64,000 nucleotides of DNA from an uncultured Pelagibacteraceae bacterium (lineage in GTDB: Bacteria > Pseudomonadota > Alphaproteobacteria > Pelagibacterales > Pelagibacteraceae), in assembly GCA_902527215.1 (NCBI GenBank), contig CABZOF010000001.1, forward strand, positions 354,501 through 418,500. The letters are read 5' to 3'. The notes under the pieces were generated by a model that saw only the letters and a list, made by a program, of their open reading frames with translations, was not told where the DNA came from and did no database searches. Within the stretch, counting starts at the first letter, position 1. Each line of letters begins with the position of its first letter. This document shows, one piece after another, positions 33,883 to 43,628 of this stretch. Made by a program: the position numbers and the translations under genes.

Positions 33883-34763
33883 TTTTTAGAACTAGGTGAA
33901 ATTTGAGAAGAAATTACTGCAATCAATATTAATAAACATCCAATCATGTTATTAGTGCTTAAAAATTGATTGAGAATAATCCATCCTGCAACAGCTGCAA
34001 ATACTCCCTCGAGAGAGTAAATAATTGCTGCTGGTGCCTCTTCTATATTTTTTTGAGCATACATTTGTAATGTAAAGGCTATACCGCCTGATAGTGCTCC
34101 TGCGTAAAGAATAGAACTACTTTCCATTAATATTTTTGAAATATTTATTTCCTCAAAAATATAAGAAAAAATTAGTGAAAGTGATGCAACAAATAATGCT
34201 TGAAGTGCAGCATAAAACATTGGGATATTAAATTCTTCCATGAACTTACCTGCAAAAATTATGTGCAAAGCCCAAAATACTGAGCACAATATAACTAGAC
34301 CATCACCTAACATAATTTCTGAGTTAGAAAAATCACTTAGAAGGTATACACCAAGAACACAAAGACAAATGGCTGGCCATATACTCCAATGAACTTTTTT
34401 GGAGTAGATTAAAAATAACAAAATTGGAACTATAGGTACGTAAAACACTGTAAAGAAAGCTGCATTTGCAATATTTGTATATTGTAGAGCAGCTTGTTGT
34501 AAAAAAGTTCCCAAAAACAGAGATACTCCCATGAAAACAAGGTATTTTATAAAAAGTTTTGATTTTGAAAATATTTCTAGTTTAATTTTCTTCCTTTCAA
34601 ATAATAAGGCCAGTGGCAATATTGTAAAAAAGCCAACAATAAATCTTGCTGAATTAAAAGTTAATGGACCGATATTATCCATACCTGTATCTTGGGCAAT
34701 GAAAGCTGTTCCCCAAATAAAAGTTGTGACTAGTGCGCAGACCATTGAAAGGGATTTTGTCAT
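33879..34763 (-). CDS. EamA/DMT family transporter
   Basis: 10-TM pattern with EamA repeats (ATFIWGTAFIAQDTGMDNIGPLTFNSARF; ALHIIFAGKFM). Confidence 0.85.
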   Translation of the reverse strand: MTKSLSMVCALVTTFIWGTAFIAQDTGMDNIGPLTFNSARFIVGFFTILPLALLFERKKIKLEIFSKSKLFIKYLVFMGVSLFLGTFLQQAALQYTNIANAAFFTVFYVPIVPILLFLIYSKKVHWSIWPAICLCVLGVYLLSDFSNSEIMLGDGLVILCSVFWALHIIFAGKFMEEFNIPMFYAALQALFVASLSLIFSYIFEEINISKILMESSSILYAGALSGGIAFTLQMYAQKNIEEAPAAIIYSLEGVFAAVAGWIILNQFLSTNNMIGCLLILIAVISSQISPSSKN

Positions 34764-34789
34764 TATATTTAATTAGAAAATTTTATTAA

Positions 34790-35890
34790 TTAATTTATTC
34801 CGTTTAACTTACGAGAGCTGTCGAAATCCTCTTTGTTAATATAACATCCGGACATTTTTCTAACTCCATTAAACGATCCTCTACCATGAAGTATTCGCCA
34901 ATTATTAAATATTAGAAGTTCTCCAGGTTTAAGTATATGTCGCCACTGATAATCTTTATTATTAGCAATAAGATCAAATTTTTTTATCGCCTCATAAAAC
35001 TTTAATGTTAAATCTTTTTCAAATCTAAATGGTGCTCGATCATAATTATTAAAACTAACTTGGACTATTTCATTATTTTCATTTATCTTAAATATTGGTC
35101 TTTCAGCCTCAAGATAAACACCATCACCGATATAATTTCCCTTAACATTTATTTTTGTCATTAATTCATACATCGGCTGGTTTTCTTTTTTTATTGTTTC
35201 TGCTATTTTTAATCCATCAACCATTATCGACTCACCACCTCTAGCATTATATTCACAACATAGTAATAATTGTAATCCTGGAGCGTCATTACTATATGTT
35301 GAATCTGTATGAGGTCTGAGCTCTTCTCGAGTGTATGCACTATCAGCTTTATTTTCATCTGATTCAAAACTCCATAATCCTCCAAATATAGAGTTTCTTA
35401 CGTAACCAATTCTATTTGCAATTGTTTCAACAGACTTTAAATTGGTTTCACAGTTTTTAATTACTGAAAATCCATAGTCATGAAGATTTTTCAAAAAATT
35501 TCTAAATCCTTCATTTGATAAAATTGAACTATAATCTAAAAAAATTTCTTCTTTTATTTCACTAGCTTTCCAGATTTTTAAATTAGATTTTACTTCTTCT
35601 TTTTTTTTTAATTTATTATTAGTTAGAAATTTACATGAATATTTAACTGGTTTTTCTAAATCAGGCCATGAGACACTCAAATATTTTCCATTTTCAATTA
35701 TTTCTGCCTTTATAACTTTCAAATTTATATCTAATGCTGCTGTATATGTTTTCCTTTGGCTAGACCTTTTATCCCAATTTTCTTCATCTTTTGCGTGATC
35801 TCTTAGCCAAATATTAGGAAAAATTTCAGAATTTTCTCCATTAAAGTGGACATGTACATCATCTGCTAGTATTTCGATTTTAGTAATCAT
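34790..35890 (-). CDS. Gamma-butyrobetaine hydroxylase-like Fe(II)/2-oxoglutarate dioxygenase (DUF971 + TauD/TfdA)
   Basis: N-terminal IFPNIWLRDHAKDE, facial triad PHTDSTY...WRILHGRGSF; ATGA overlap with upstream E2 gene. Confidence 0.85.
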   Translation of the reverse strand: MITKIEILADDVHVHFNGENSEIFPNIWLRDHAKDEENWDKRSSQRKTYTAALDINLKVIKAEIIENGKYLSVSWPDLEKPVKYSCKFLTNNKLKKKEEVKSNLKIWKASEIKEEIFLDYSSILSNEGFRNFLKNLHDYGFSVIKNCETNLKSVETIANRIGYVRNSIFGGLWSFESDENKADSAYTREELRPHTDSTYSNDAPGLQLLLCCEYNARGGESIMVDGLKIAETIKKENQPMYELMTKINVKGNYIGDGVYLEAERPIFKINENNEIVQVSFNNYDRAPFRFEKDLTLKFYEAIKKFDLIANNKDYQWRHILKPGELLIFNNWRILHGRGSFNGVRKMSGCYINKEDFDSSRKLNGIN

Positions 35891-36813
35891 TTACTTAAAT
35901 TATATGCAAAATTAGAACCAAGATTATCTTTTAATTCGTTATTGAATTTAGCAGCCTCAGCACCATCTATAATTCTGTGATCATATGAGAGAGATAGTGG
36001 AAGAATGGTTCTCGGAACAAACTTACCATCAATAAATACCTGTTTTTTATAACTTCTACCAACGCCAAGTATAGCAACTTCTGGAAAGTTAATTATTGGT
36101 GTAAAAAACGAACCACCTATGCCACCTAAGCTTGTGATAGTCATTGATCCTCCAAAGAACTCTTTTTTATCAATTTTTAAATTTCTACAATCATCACTTA
36201 CTTTTTTTAATTCCTCACTTAACTGATTGATATCTTTTTGATTAGCATCTCTAATTTTAGGAACCATAAGTCCATGTTGAGTATCAACTGCGATACCAAC
36301 ATGAAAATACTTTTTAAAAGTAATCTTTCCATTTTCGATATCATCAATTGATGAATTAAATGATGGAAATTTTTTTAGTGAAAGTACCAATGCTTTTATA
36401 ATAAATGCAAGAGGAGTAATTTTTATTCTTTCTCCTGTATAATTATCTTTTATTGAGCTTCTAAATTCTTCCATTTCTGTAATATCAGCCTCATCGTGGT
36501 TTGTTACATGTGGAATGTTTGTCCACGAATTTACAAGATGTGGAGCTGCTATTTTTTTTACTCTAGGAATATTTTTAATTTCAACTTCCCCAAAATCTGA
36601 ATGTTGATATTCACTTTTAATAATTTTTTCTTTTTGTCTTTCACTATTATTCTGGGGATGACTGATTCTAGATGAGACAAAATCTTTTAAATCTTTTTCA
36701 ACAACCCTACCTGATCTCTCTGTTCCCTTAACATTATTTATATCTACTCCAAGTTCTCTTGCAAATTTTCTAACTTTTGGACTTGCAGATGTTTTATTTG
36801 ATTGATCAGACAT
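35887..36813 (-). CDS. Dihydrolipoamide acetyltransferase (PDH E2), peripheral subunit-binding plus catalytic domains, no lipoyl domain
   Basis: PSBD KVRKFARELGVDINNVKGTERSGRVVEKDL and catalytic LSYDHRIIDGAEAAKF; 308 aa only; starts directly after E1. Confidence 0.88.
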   Translation of the reverse strand: MSDQSNKTSASPKVRKFARELGVDINNVKGTERSGRVVEKDLKDFVSSRISHPQNNSERQKEKIIKSEYQHSDFGEVEIKNIPRVKKIAAPHLVNSWTNIPHVTNHDEADITEMEEFRSSIKDNYTGERIKITPLAFIIKALVLSLKKFPSFNSSIDDIENGKITFKKYFHVGIAVDTQHGLMVPKIRDANQKDINQLSEELKKVSDDCRNLKIDKKEFFGGSMTITSLGGIGGSFFTPIINFPEVAILGVGRSYKKQVFIDGKFVPRTILPLSLSYDHRIIDGAEAAKFNNELKDNLGSNFAYNLSK

Positions 36814-39800
36814 TTACATTTTTGTTGGCATGGGTTTGTTTTTATCAATTTTATACTTTTTGATTGCATCTCCAGCATACTTTGACGCAACAAGCTGTTC
36901 ATTTGCTAAAACACTAAGGCTATAGGCAACTATATGTTCTTTATCTACTTCAAAAAAATTTCTTAAGTTTTTTCTTGTATCACTTCTCCCATATCCATCC
37001 GTACCTAATGAATAAAAGCTCTTTTTTGTAAAAGGTCTTATTTGATCAGCATTTATTCTCATATAGTCAGTGGCTGTAAGGATAGGACCTTGTTGTTTGC
37101 CTAAACATTCCTCTACATATGATTTTTTATTTGTTTCTGCGGGATTTAGAAGGTTAAATCGTTCAACTTCCATTCCATTTTTTCTTAACTCATTAAAACT
37201 AGTAACACTCCAAACTTCACTATCGACCTGATATTCTTTTTTAAGAATATCTGATGCTGCAATCATTTCTCTTAGTATTGTTCCAGAGCCTAATAATTGA
37301 ATTTTTGCATCTTTAGAACTTGATGTTTCTTTAATTTTGTACATTCCTTTGAGAATTCCATCCTCACAATCCTTTGGCATTTCGGGATGAGAGTAATTTT
37401 CGTTCATTGTTGTAATATAATAAAAAATATTTTCATTTTTTTCATGCATCCTTCTTAAACCTTCTCTAAAAATCACAGCTAATTCATAATGGAATGTTGG
37501 ATCATAAGAAATGCAGTTTGGAATTGTTGATGCTAACAAATGACTATGACCATCTTGATGTTGAAGACCTTCTCCTGCAAGTGTTGTTCTTCCAGCAGTC
37601 GCACCAATTAAAAAGCCTCTCGCTTGACTATCTCCTGCAGCCCAAGCAAAATCTCCAATTCTTTGAAAGCCAAACATAGAATAGAAAAGATAAATTGGTA
37701 TCATTTCAATATCATGATTTGTATATGCCGTTCCAGCTGCTATCCAAGAAGACATTGAACCAGCTTCTGTAATACCTTCTTCTAATACCTGGCCACTTTT
37801 TTCTTCTCTATAAGATGAAAGTTGTGCTGAGTCCTCTGGCTCATATTTTTGACCTTCATGAGCATAAATACCTATTTTTTGAAAGAAACCCTCCATTCCA
37901 AATGTTCTAGCTTCATCGGGAATAATTGGAACCAATTTTGGTGCAACATTTTTATCTCTCAAAAGATTAGTTAACATTCTTACTAACGCCATTGTTGTAG
38001 ACATTTCTTTTTCGCCAGTAGACTTTTTCATAAAATCAAAAATATCTTTTACTGGGGCTTTAATCGGTTTTGAATATGATGTTCTCTCTGGTATATATCC
38101 ACCAAGTTCTAATCTTCTTTTTTTTAAGTATTTAATTTCTTCGGAGTTTTCGTCTGGTTTGAAATATTCAATATTTTTGACTTGAGAATCTGTTAAAGGA
38201 ACATCAAACCTATCCCTGTAATACATTAAATCATCAACATCCAATTTCTTTTGTTGGTGAGTAGTGTTTACACTTTCACCACTTTTACCCATACCATAAC
38301 CTTTTATAGTTTTAGCTATTATGACTGTAGGGCTTCCTTTGTGATTGACCGCTTTATCATATGCAGCATAAACTTTATGAGGATCATGGCCTCCTCTATT
38401 AAGCCTCCAAATATCAGTATCTGACATTGATGAAACTAATTCTGTTGTTTCAGGATATTTGCCAAAAAACTTTTCTCTTACATAAAGTCCATTTCTTGCT
38501 TTAAATGCTTGATATTCACCATCTACGGTCTCATTCATAATTTTTACTAAATGTCCTGTCTTATCATTTGCTAAAAGTGAGTCCCAATAAGATCCCCAAA
38601 TAACTTTTAAAACGTTCCAGCCACCTCCTCTAAAAATACCCTCTAATTCTTGAATTATTTTTCCATTTCCTCTTACTGGTCCGTCTAATCTTTGTAAGTT
38701 GCAGTTTACAACAAATATTAAATTATCTAAATTTTCACGCGCCGCTAAACCAATTGCTCCAAGTGACTCGGGTTCATCCATTTCTCCATCTCCAAGAAAA
38801 GCCCAAACTTTTCTTCCCTCATCTTTAATTAATCCTCTATTGATTAGATATTTCATAAATCTTGCTTGATATATTGCTAACATAGGACCAATACCCATTG
38901 AAACTGTTGGAAACTGCCAAAAGTTTGGCATGAGCCAAGGATGTGGATAAGATGAAAGTCCACCAGTTCGTACTTCTTGTCTAAATTTATCTAACTGCTT
39001 TTCATTTAGTCTTCCCTCAAGAAAAGCTCTTGCATACATTCCTGGTGCACTATGACCTTGAAAATATACTAGATCACCTCCGAATTTATTATTCTTTGCT
39101 CGCCAAAAATGATTCATCCCAACATCGTACAAGGTTGCAGCTGATGCAAATGTTCCTATGTGACCGCCAAGTTCAGGATGTTTTTTATTTGCTCTTACTA
39201 CCATCGCAGCAGCATTCCATCTAATTAAAGATCTTAACTTACGTTCTATGTTTTGATCTCCAGGTGATCTTTTTTCCTCTTCAGGAGGTATAGTATTTAC
39301 ATAAGGAGTAGTTTGAGTATGAGGAATTTTAGATCCAGCTTTATAAGATTGATCAATTAATTGTTTAATTAAAAAATGAGCTCTTTCAGATCCATCATTT
39401 TGCATAACTGCACTTAATGAATCTAACCACTCTTTAGTTTCAATTGGATCAATATCATCGTTACTACTGACCATTTTAACTTCATTAACTAATCTTGTTT
39501 GCTTGATTTGCGTTGGCTCTATAACTTTTGTTTCAACTTTTATATCAGGTTTTGTAGCAGTTTCTGCTTCTTCGATTAATTTCTCGGTTGAGGGTGGAAT
39601 TTTTTCATTTAAAGTATTGCTAATTTTCTCGCTTTCATCTTTATTTTCTGAAGATAGAGTTAATATCAAATCACCTTTTGAAACTTTATCACCAATTTTT
39701 ACATTTATATTTTCAATTGTGCCTTCATAATTGGATGGTACCTCAACACTTGATTTATCACTTTCTAAAGTGACAACAGGGTCATTTTTATTGATTTTGT

Positions 39801-39879
39801 CACCTTTTTTTACAAGTACTTCGATAATTTCAACGTTTTCAAAGTCTCCTATATCAGGAACTAATAAATCTAGATTCAT
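36814..39879 (-). CDS. aceE: Pyruvate dehydrogenase E1 (homodimeric AceE type) with N-terminal lipoyl domain
   Basis: N-terminal LVPDIGDFENVEIIEVLVKKGDKI...TLESDKSSVEVPS (lipoyl-Lys motif), then AceE core (LRSLIRWNAAAMVVRANKK, WAFLGDGEMDEPESLGAI). Confidence 0.92.
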   Translation of the reverse strand: MNLDLLVPDIGDFENVEIIEVLVKKGDKINKNDPVVTLESDKSSVEVPSNYEGTIENINVKIGDKVSKGDLILTLSSENKDESEKISNTLNEKIPPSTEKLIEEAETATKPDIKVETKVIEPTQIKQTRLVNEVKMVSSNDDIDPIETKEWLDSLSAVMQNDGSERAHFLIKQLIDQSYKAGSKIPHTQTTPYVNTIPPEEEKRSPGDQNIERKLRSLIRWNAAAMVVRANKKHPELGGHIGTFASAATLYDVGMNHFWRAKNNKFGGDLVYFQGHSAPGMYARAFLEGRLNEKQLDKFRQEVRTGGLSSYPHPWLMPNFWQFPTVSMGIGPMLAIYQARFMKYLINRGLIKDEGRKVWAFLGDGEMDEPESLGAIGLAARENLDNLIFVVNCNLQRLDGPVRGNGKIIQELEGIFRGGGWNVLKVIWGSYWDSLLANDKTGHLVKIMNETVDGEYQAFKARNGLYVREKFFGKYPETTELVSSMSDTDIWRLNRGGHDPHKVYAAYDKAVNHKGSPTVIIAKTIKGYGMGKSGESVNTTHQQKKLDVDDLMYYRDRFDVPLTDSQVKNIEYFKPDENSEEIKYLKKRRLELGGYIPERTSYSKPIKAPVKDIFDFMKKSTGEKEMSTTMALVRMLTNLLRDKNVAPKLVPIIPDEARTFGMEGFFQKIGIYAHEGQKYEPEDSAQLSSYREEKSGQVLEEGITEAGSMSSWIAAGTAYTNHDIEMIPIYLFYSMFGFQRIGDFAWAAGDSQARGFLIGATAGRTTLAGEGLQHQDGHSHLLASTIPNCISYDPTFHYELAVIFREGLRRMHEKNENIFYYITTMNENYSHPEMPKDCEDGILKGMYKIKETSSSKDAKIQLLGSGTILREMIAASDILKKEYQVDSEVWSVTSFNELRKNGMEVERFNLLNPAETNKKSYVEECLGKQQGPILTATDYMRINADQIRPFTKKSFYSLGTDGYGRSDTRKNLRNFFEVDKEHIVAYSLSVLANEQLVASKYAGDAIKKYKIDKNKPMPTKM

Positions 39880-39956
39880 TTTTGTAATATATATATATCA
39901 ATATTTGCTAAAAAAATAATTTACATTATTAATTATGTATAAAAACTGTGCAAATT

Positions 39957-40033
39957 GCGCCTGTAGCTCAATTGGATAGAGCGCTTGGCTACGGACCAGG
40001 AGGTTCTGGGTTCAACTCCTAGCAGGCGCACCA
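39957..40033 (+). tRNA. tRNA-Arg (anticodon ACG)
   Basis: gcgcctgtagctcaattggatagagcgcttggctACGgaccaggaggttctgggttcaactcctagcaggcgcaCCA. Confidence 0.97.
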
Positions 40034-40047
40034 AAATGAAAGGATAA

Positions 40048-40131
40048 ATGAAAGTATCACTTGAAAAATCTGTAATATATTTCTTTTGTTTAGTTTTATT
40101 ATTTATACTAATTATGGCTATAGTTTTGTAA
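40048..40131 (+). CDS. 27-aa putative single-TM micropeptide
   Basis: MKVSLEKSVIYFFCLVLLFILIMAIVL, preceded by AAAGGATAA; below the ORF-track length cutoff. Confidence 0.45.
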   Translation: MKVSLEKSVIYFFCLVLLFILIMAIVL

Positions 40132-40147
40132 CTCTATCTTGGAGACC

Positions 40148-41173
40148 ATGAAAAAAATATTTTTACCTTTATTACTTATATTTGCTTGTTCAGCTGTAAG
40201 TGCTGAAATTAAATGTATGAACAAAAGCGGTTTCATAAATGAAAAATTTAATTATCTAAAAAAAAATTATAAAATAGATGATCCTTCAAATACGCTTATT
40301 TTTTTGTTTAACCACGGAGACAAAGGAGATAGAGCAGCTAAAAAAGATGACTGTCCTTTTTGGAAACAGTATATTAAAAATGTAGTTGAGTTATCGAAGG
40401 AAGATTTTGGTGCAAAAAAAAATTTAGTTTATTTGGTAAATACAAAGCCTTTGTGGGGGGATGCATATAAAGATAAAAAAAGTAAGACAAAATGGTTACC
40501 TTTTCCTGGTGGTAAATATCCAGGGAAAACAAAAACTGAAAAGAAAATAGATCTTACAAATGAAATTATCGACAAATTTTTAGCCCTGGGTATCAAACCA
40601 AATAATATAATTATATCAGGGCATTCATGCGGTGGATGGTTAACACTTCTCTACACTGCAAGACATCCTGAAAAAGTTAGAGGAGGAATTGCTTATCACC
40701 CTGCCTGTTATGGAGAATTATCTGCTTATAAAATTTGGACTGAAGAAGGGATGGATGATTATCTCTGGGATTATAATGATCATGAAGAGAGTTCAAATAC
40801 TTCAAAAACTTGTGATACTAAAGATAGATACAAATGGGAGTATGCTTGCTCAAGAAATTATTTAAAGAAAAGAGATAAAGAAATAAGTGAAATTCAGGGG
40901 ACAAAAAATTTACGTATTGCAGTAATTCATAATGATGAAGATCCGTACGGTGGTAAAACAAGTGCTTGGTTAAAAAATATTAAATCAATAAATTTTATTG
41001 AAACACCAACAAGTAAAGAAAATTGGAAAATAAATGGTAAATCTTGTAAAGCAAAAACTAGTAAACAATGGTATGGATATGGGTATGGTCACCATGTTAT
41101 GGAAGCGAAATGTATGCCAGAATATTTTCCACAAATAGTAAAATATTTCAAAATTGATGACAAAAAAATTTGA
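40148..41173 (+). CDS. Secreted alpha/beta-hydrolase-like protein
   Basis: Signal peptide MKKIFLPLLLIFACSAVSAE, GHSCGGWLTLLYTARHPEKVRGGIAYHPA, multiple Cys. Confidence 0.75.
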   Translation: MKKIFLPLLLIFACSAVSAEIKCMNKSGFINEKFNYLKKNYKIDDPSNTLIFLFNHGDKGDRAAKKDDCPFWKQYIKNVVELSKEDFGAKKNLVYLVNTKPLWGDAYKDKKSKTKWLPFPGGKYPGKTKTEKKIDLTNEIIDKFLALGIKPNNIIISGHSCGGWLTLLYTARHPEKVRGGIAYHPACYGELSAYKIWTEEGMDDYLWDYNDHEESSNTSKTCDTKDRYKWEYACSRNYLKKRDKEISEIQGTKNLRIAVIHNDEDPYGGKTSAWLKNIKSINFIETPTSKENWKINGKSCKAKTSKQWYGYGYGHHVMEAKCMPEYFPQIVKYFKIDDKKI

Positions 41174-41582
41174 ACAATTAAGTAATAAGCCAAGCTACAT
41201 GAAGCATAATGGTGGTTTATTATTTAGATCTATTAACAAGAAAAAATTTGAGTTTAAAACTAAGATTAAAAAAACACATTTAAATAAAGCTGGGATAACC
41301 CATGGCGGTTATATTTGTACAATCATTGATGCTGGTGCAGGTACTGCTTGTCATAGAGCAAGTGGAAATAAACCATGTGTAACTATTTCATTGGATATAA
41401 AATTTATAGCTCCCTCGAACATTGGAGACGAATTATTGGGAACAGTAGAAATTCAAAAAGTTACAAAGTCAATGGTATTTATAAATTGTAAACTCAAGTG
41501 TAAAAATAAATTAATTGCAAGTGCGGTTGGGATTTGGAAAATTTTAAGAAGACCTCTTCCAAATGCTGGACTAGGTGGATAA
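41154..41582 (+). CDS. PaaI-family hotdog thioesterase
   Basis: KAGITHGGYICTIIDAGAGTACHR, VTISLDIKFIAPSNIGDELLG. Confidence 0.85.
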   Translation: MMTKKFEQLSNKPSYMKHNGGLLFRSINKKKFEFKTKIKKTHLNKAGITHGGYICTIIDAGAGTACHRASGNKPCVTISLDIKFIAPSNIGDELLGTVEIQKVTKSMVFINCKLKCKNKLIASAVGIWKILRRPLPNAGLGG

Positions 41583-41585
41583 GTT

Positions 41586-43571
41586 TTATTTTCTTAATTG
41601 AAGAACAAATATTGGCAACACTAAAACTAAACCAATAATTGATGAACTTAGACCAGGTGCAATAAATAATAATGATATAATTCCCAAATACCATCTCTGA
41701 AACGTAGAAACTGTTTTAAATAGATAGCCTGTAAATCCAATTCCGATTAAACCAATTCCAATCATTGCAGATATTAAAGTTACAAAAAAATCATAAAAAT
41801 TAAATCCTTGGGCAACAAGTAATAGAGATGGTGAATAAACAAATACAAAAGGCACAAGAGCTTTTGCAATGCCTAATCTAAATGCAGTATTACCCGTGGT
41901 AAATGGATTTGACCCTGCGATTCCAGCAGCAGCATATGCTGCAAGAGCAACAGGAGGTGTTATGTCAGCTAAAACACCATAATAAAACACAAAAAAGTGA
42001 GAAACAATTGGCTCAATTTGTAATTGAGTGAGAGCTGGCGCGGCAACAGCAACTAGTATTATGTATGTTGCAGTAGTTGGTACTCCTGTACCCATAAATA
42101 TGCACGATATTGCAATTAATATTAATGAGAAAAATAATGTTAGATCGGCTAAAGAAAAATAATTAAAAGGTAAAAAGTTTAAGAAGAAACCTCCAATATC
42201 ACCAGCGGTTTGGATTACTACATAACCTAATCTAAAACCAACACCTGTTAGTGTAACTACACCAACTATAATCCCTATTGATGTTGCGGCGGCTCCAACA
42301 GCTAAGGTATTCTTTGCACCTCTTGCAAGACATTCAAATAAGTCGTTAAAAGATAGTCTATTTTTTTTTCTAATAAATCCAATAACAACACATGCAATTA
42401 TTCCATTTACTGCAGCATAATCGGGAGTACGACCAACTAAAATTAAATATACCAAAATAAATAATGGAACTATTGAAAGCCAATTATCTTGTATAATTTT
42501 TATAAATTTAGGAACCTCACTTTCGTTTAAACCTCTAAGTCCTAATTTTTTTGCCTCCAAATGAACCATTACAAAAATTCCAAAATAGTGAAGTAGTGCG
42601 GGAATTAACGCAGCTGCTAAAATATCTCTTAAGGGTAATTCTAAATATTCTACCATAATAAAAGCAGCAGCCCCTAGAATAGGCGGGGTTATTTGTCCAC
42701 CAGTAGATGCTGTGGCTTCTACAGCTCCAGAAAAATGTGGGGGATATCCAACTTTTTTCATTGCAGGTATTGTTAAAGATCCAGTTGTTACTGTATTTGC
42801 AATTGAAGACCCAGATATAGTCCCAAGAAATGCTGAAGAAAAAATTGCTACTTTTGCTGGACCTCCAGAATATCTTCCAGCTATCACCATTGCTAAATCA
42901 ATAAATAATTGTCCTAGTCCTATTCGTGTTGCAAGTACTCCAAATAAAATAAATAAAAAAACATATTGAGCCATAACACCAACAGCGATTCCATAAATTC
43001 CTTGATTAGTTATATAAATATGATTTACAAAACCTGCCCAACTACTGCCTCCATGCTTTAAAGCTCCAGGGAAAATTGGACCATAAAGTGCAAAAATAAT
43101 AAATATTACACATATTAACGGCAGTGTATATCCAATAGATCTTCTTGCAGCTTCAAGGGTCAGAATTATAAGTATTGATCCCATTATAACCTCAGTACTT
43201 GATGGATTTCCTACTCTGCTAGCTAATATTTCAGGAGGCAATAAAGGTAGATAAAGTGCAGTGGTTACAACTAGAATTGAAAAAATAATATCTATTATAG
43301 GAACTTTGCTTTTTGATTTATCATCAGGAAATCTTTTCCAATTATAAAATAGGAATACTAGACCAACTACAAAAGAAATGTGAATACCTCTATGAAGTAT
43401 ATCTCTGATTGTTCCAAATCCTGATGCATAAAAATGGTAAATTGACATTATAACTAATGCAATAAACGTTAATAATTTTAGAAAATTTTTTAATCTTCTT
43501 TCGTTGCTTTTTATTTCAAACTTTTCCTCAAGTTTTGAAACTTCCTCAGGAGAAATGTTAAATTGAGACAT
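41586..43571 (-). CDS. TRAP transporter fused 4TM/12TM permease (TAXI-associated)
   Basis: 661 aa polytopic; GGQITPPILGAAAFIMVEYLELPL, DITPPVALAAYAAAGIAGSNP; next to a TAXI binding protein. Confidence 0.93.
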   Translation of the reverse strand: MSQFNISPEEVSKLEEKFEIKSNERRLKNFLKLLTFIALVIMSIYHFYASGFGTIRDILHRGIHISFVVGLVFLFYNWKRFPDDKSKSKVPIIDIIFSILVVTTALYLPLLPPEILASRVGNPSSTEVIMGSILIILTLEAARRSIGYTLPLICVIFIIFALYGPIFPGALKHGGSSWAGFVNHIYITNQGIYGIAVGVMAQYVFLFILFGVLATRIGLGQLFIDLAMVIAGRYSGGPAKVAIFSSAFLGTISGSSIANTVTTGSLTIPAMKKVGYPPHFSGAVEATASTGGQITPPILGAAAFIMVEYLELPLRDILAAALIPALLHYFGIFVMVHLEAKKLGLRGLNESEVPKFIKIIQDNWLSIVPLFILVYLILVGRTPDYAAVNGIIACVVIGFIRKKNRLSFNDLFECLARGAKNTLAVGAAATSIGIIVGVVTLTGVGFRLGYVVIQTAGDIGGFFLNFLPFNYFSLADLTLFFSLILIAISCIFMGTGVPTTATYIILVAVAAPALTQLQIEPIVSHFFVFYYGVLADITPPVALAAYAAAGIAGSNPFTTGNTAFRLGIAKALVPFVFVYSPSLLLVAQGFNFYDFFVTLISAMIGIGLIGIGFTGYLFKTVSTFQRWYLGIISLLFIAPGLSSSIIGLVLVLPIFVLQLRK

Positions 43572-43576
43572 AATAA

Positions 43577-43602
43577 TGCCCTAGGTCTAACAACCTAGGG
43601 CA
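43577..43602 (-). promoter_or_regulatory. Perfect 10-bp hairpin overlapping the TRAP permease RBS
   Basis: tgccctaggt (43577-43586) / acctagggca (43593-43602), 6-nt loop; permease ATG begins at 43571. Confidence 0.8.
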
Positions 43603-43628
43603 CAATATATTTTATAATACTTATAAAT

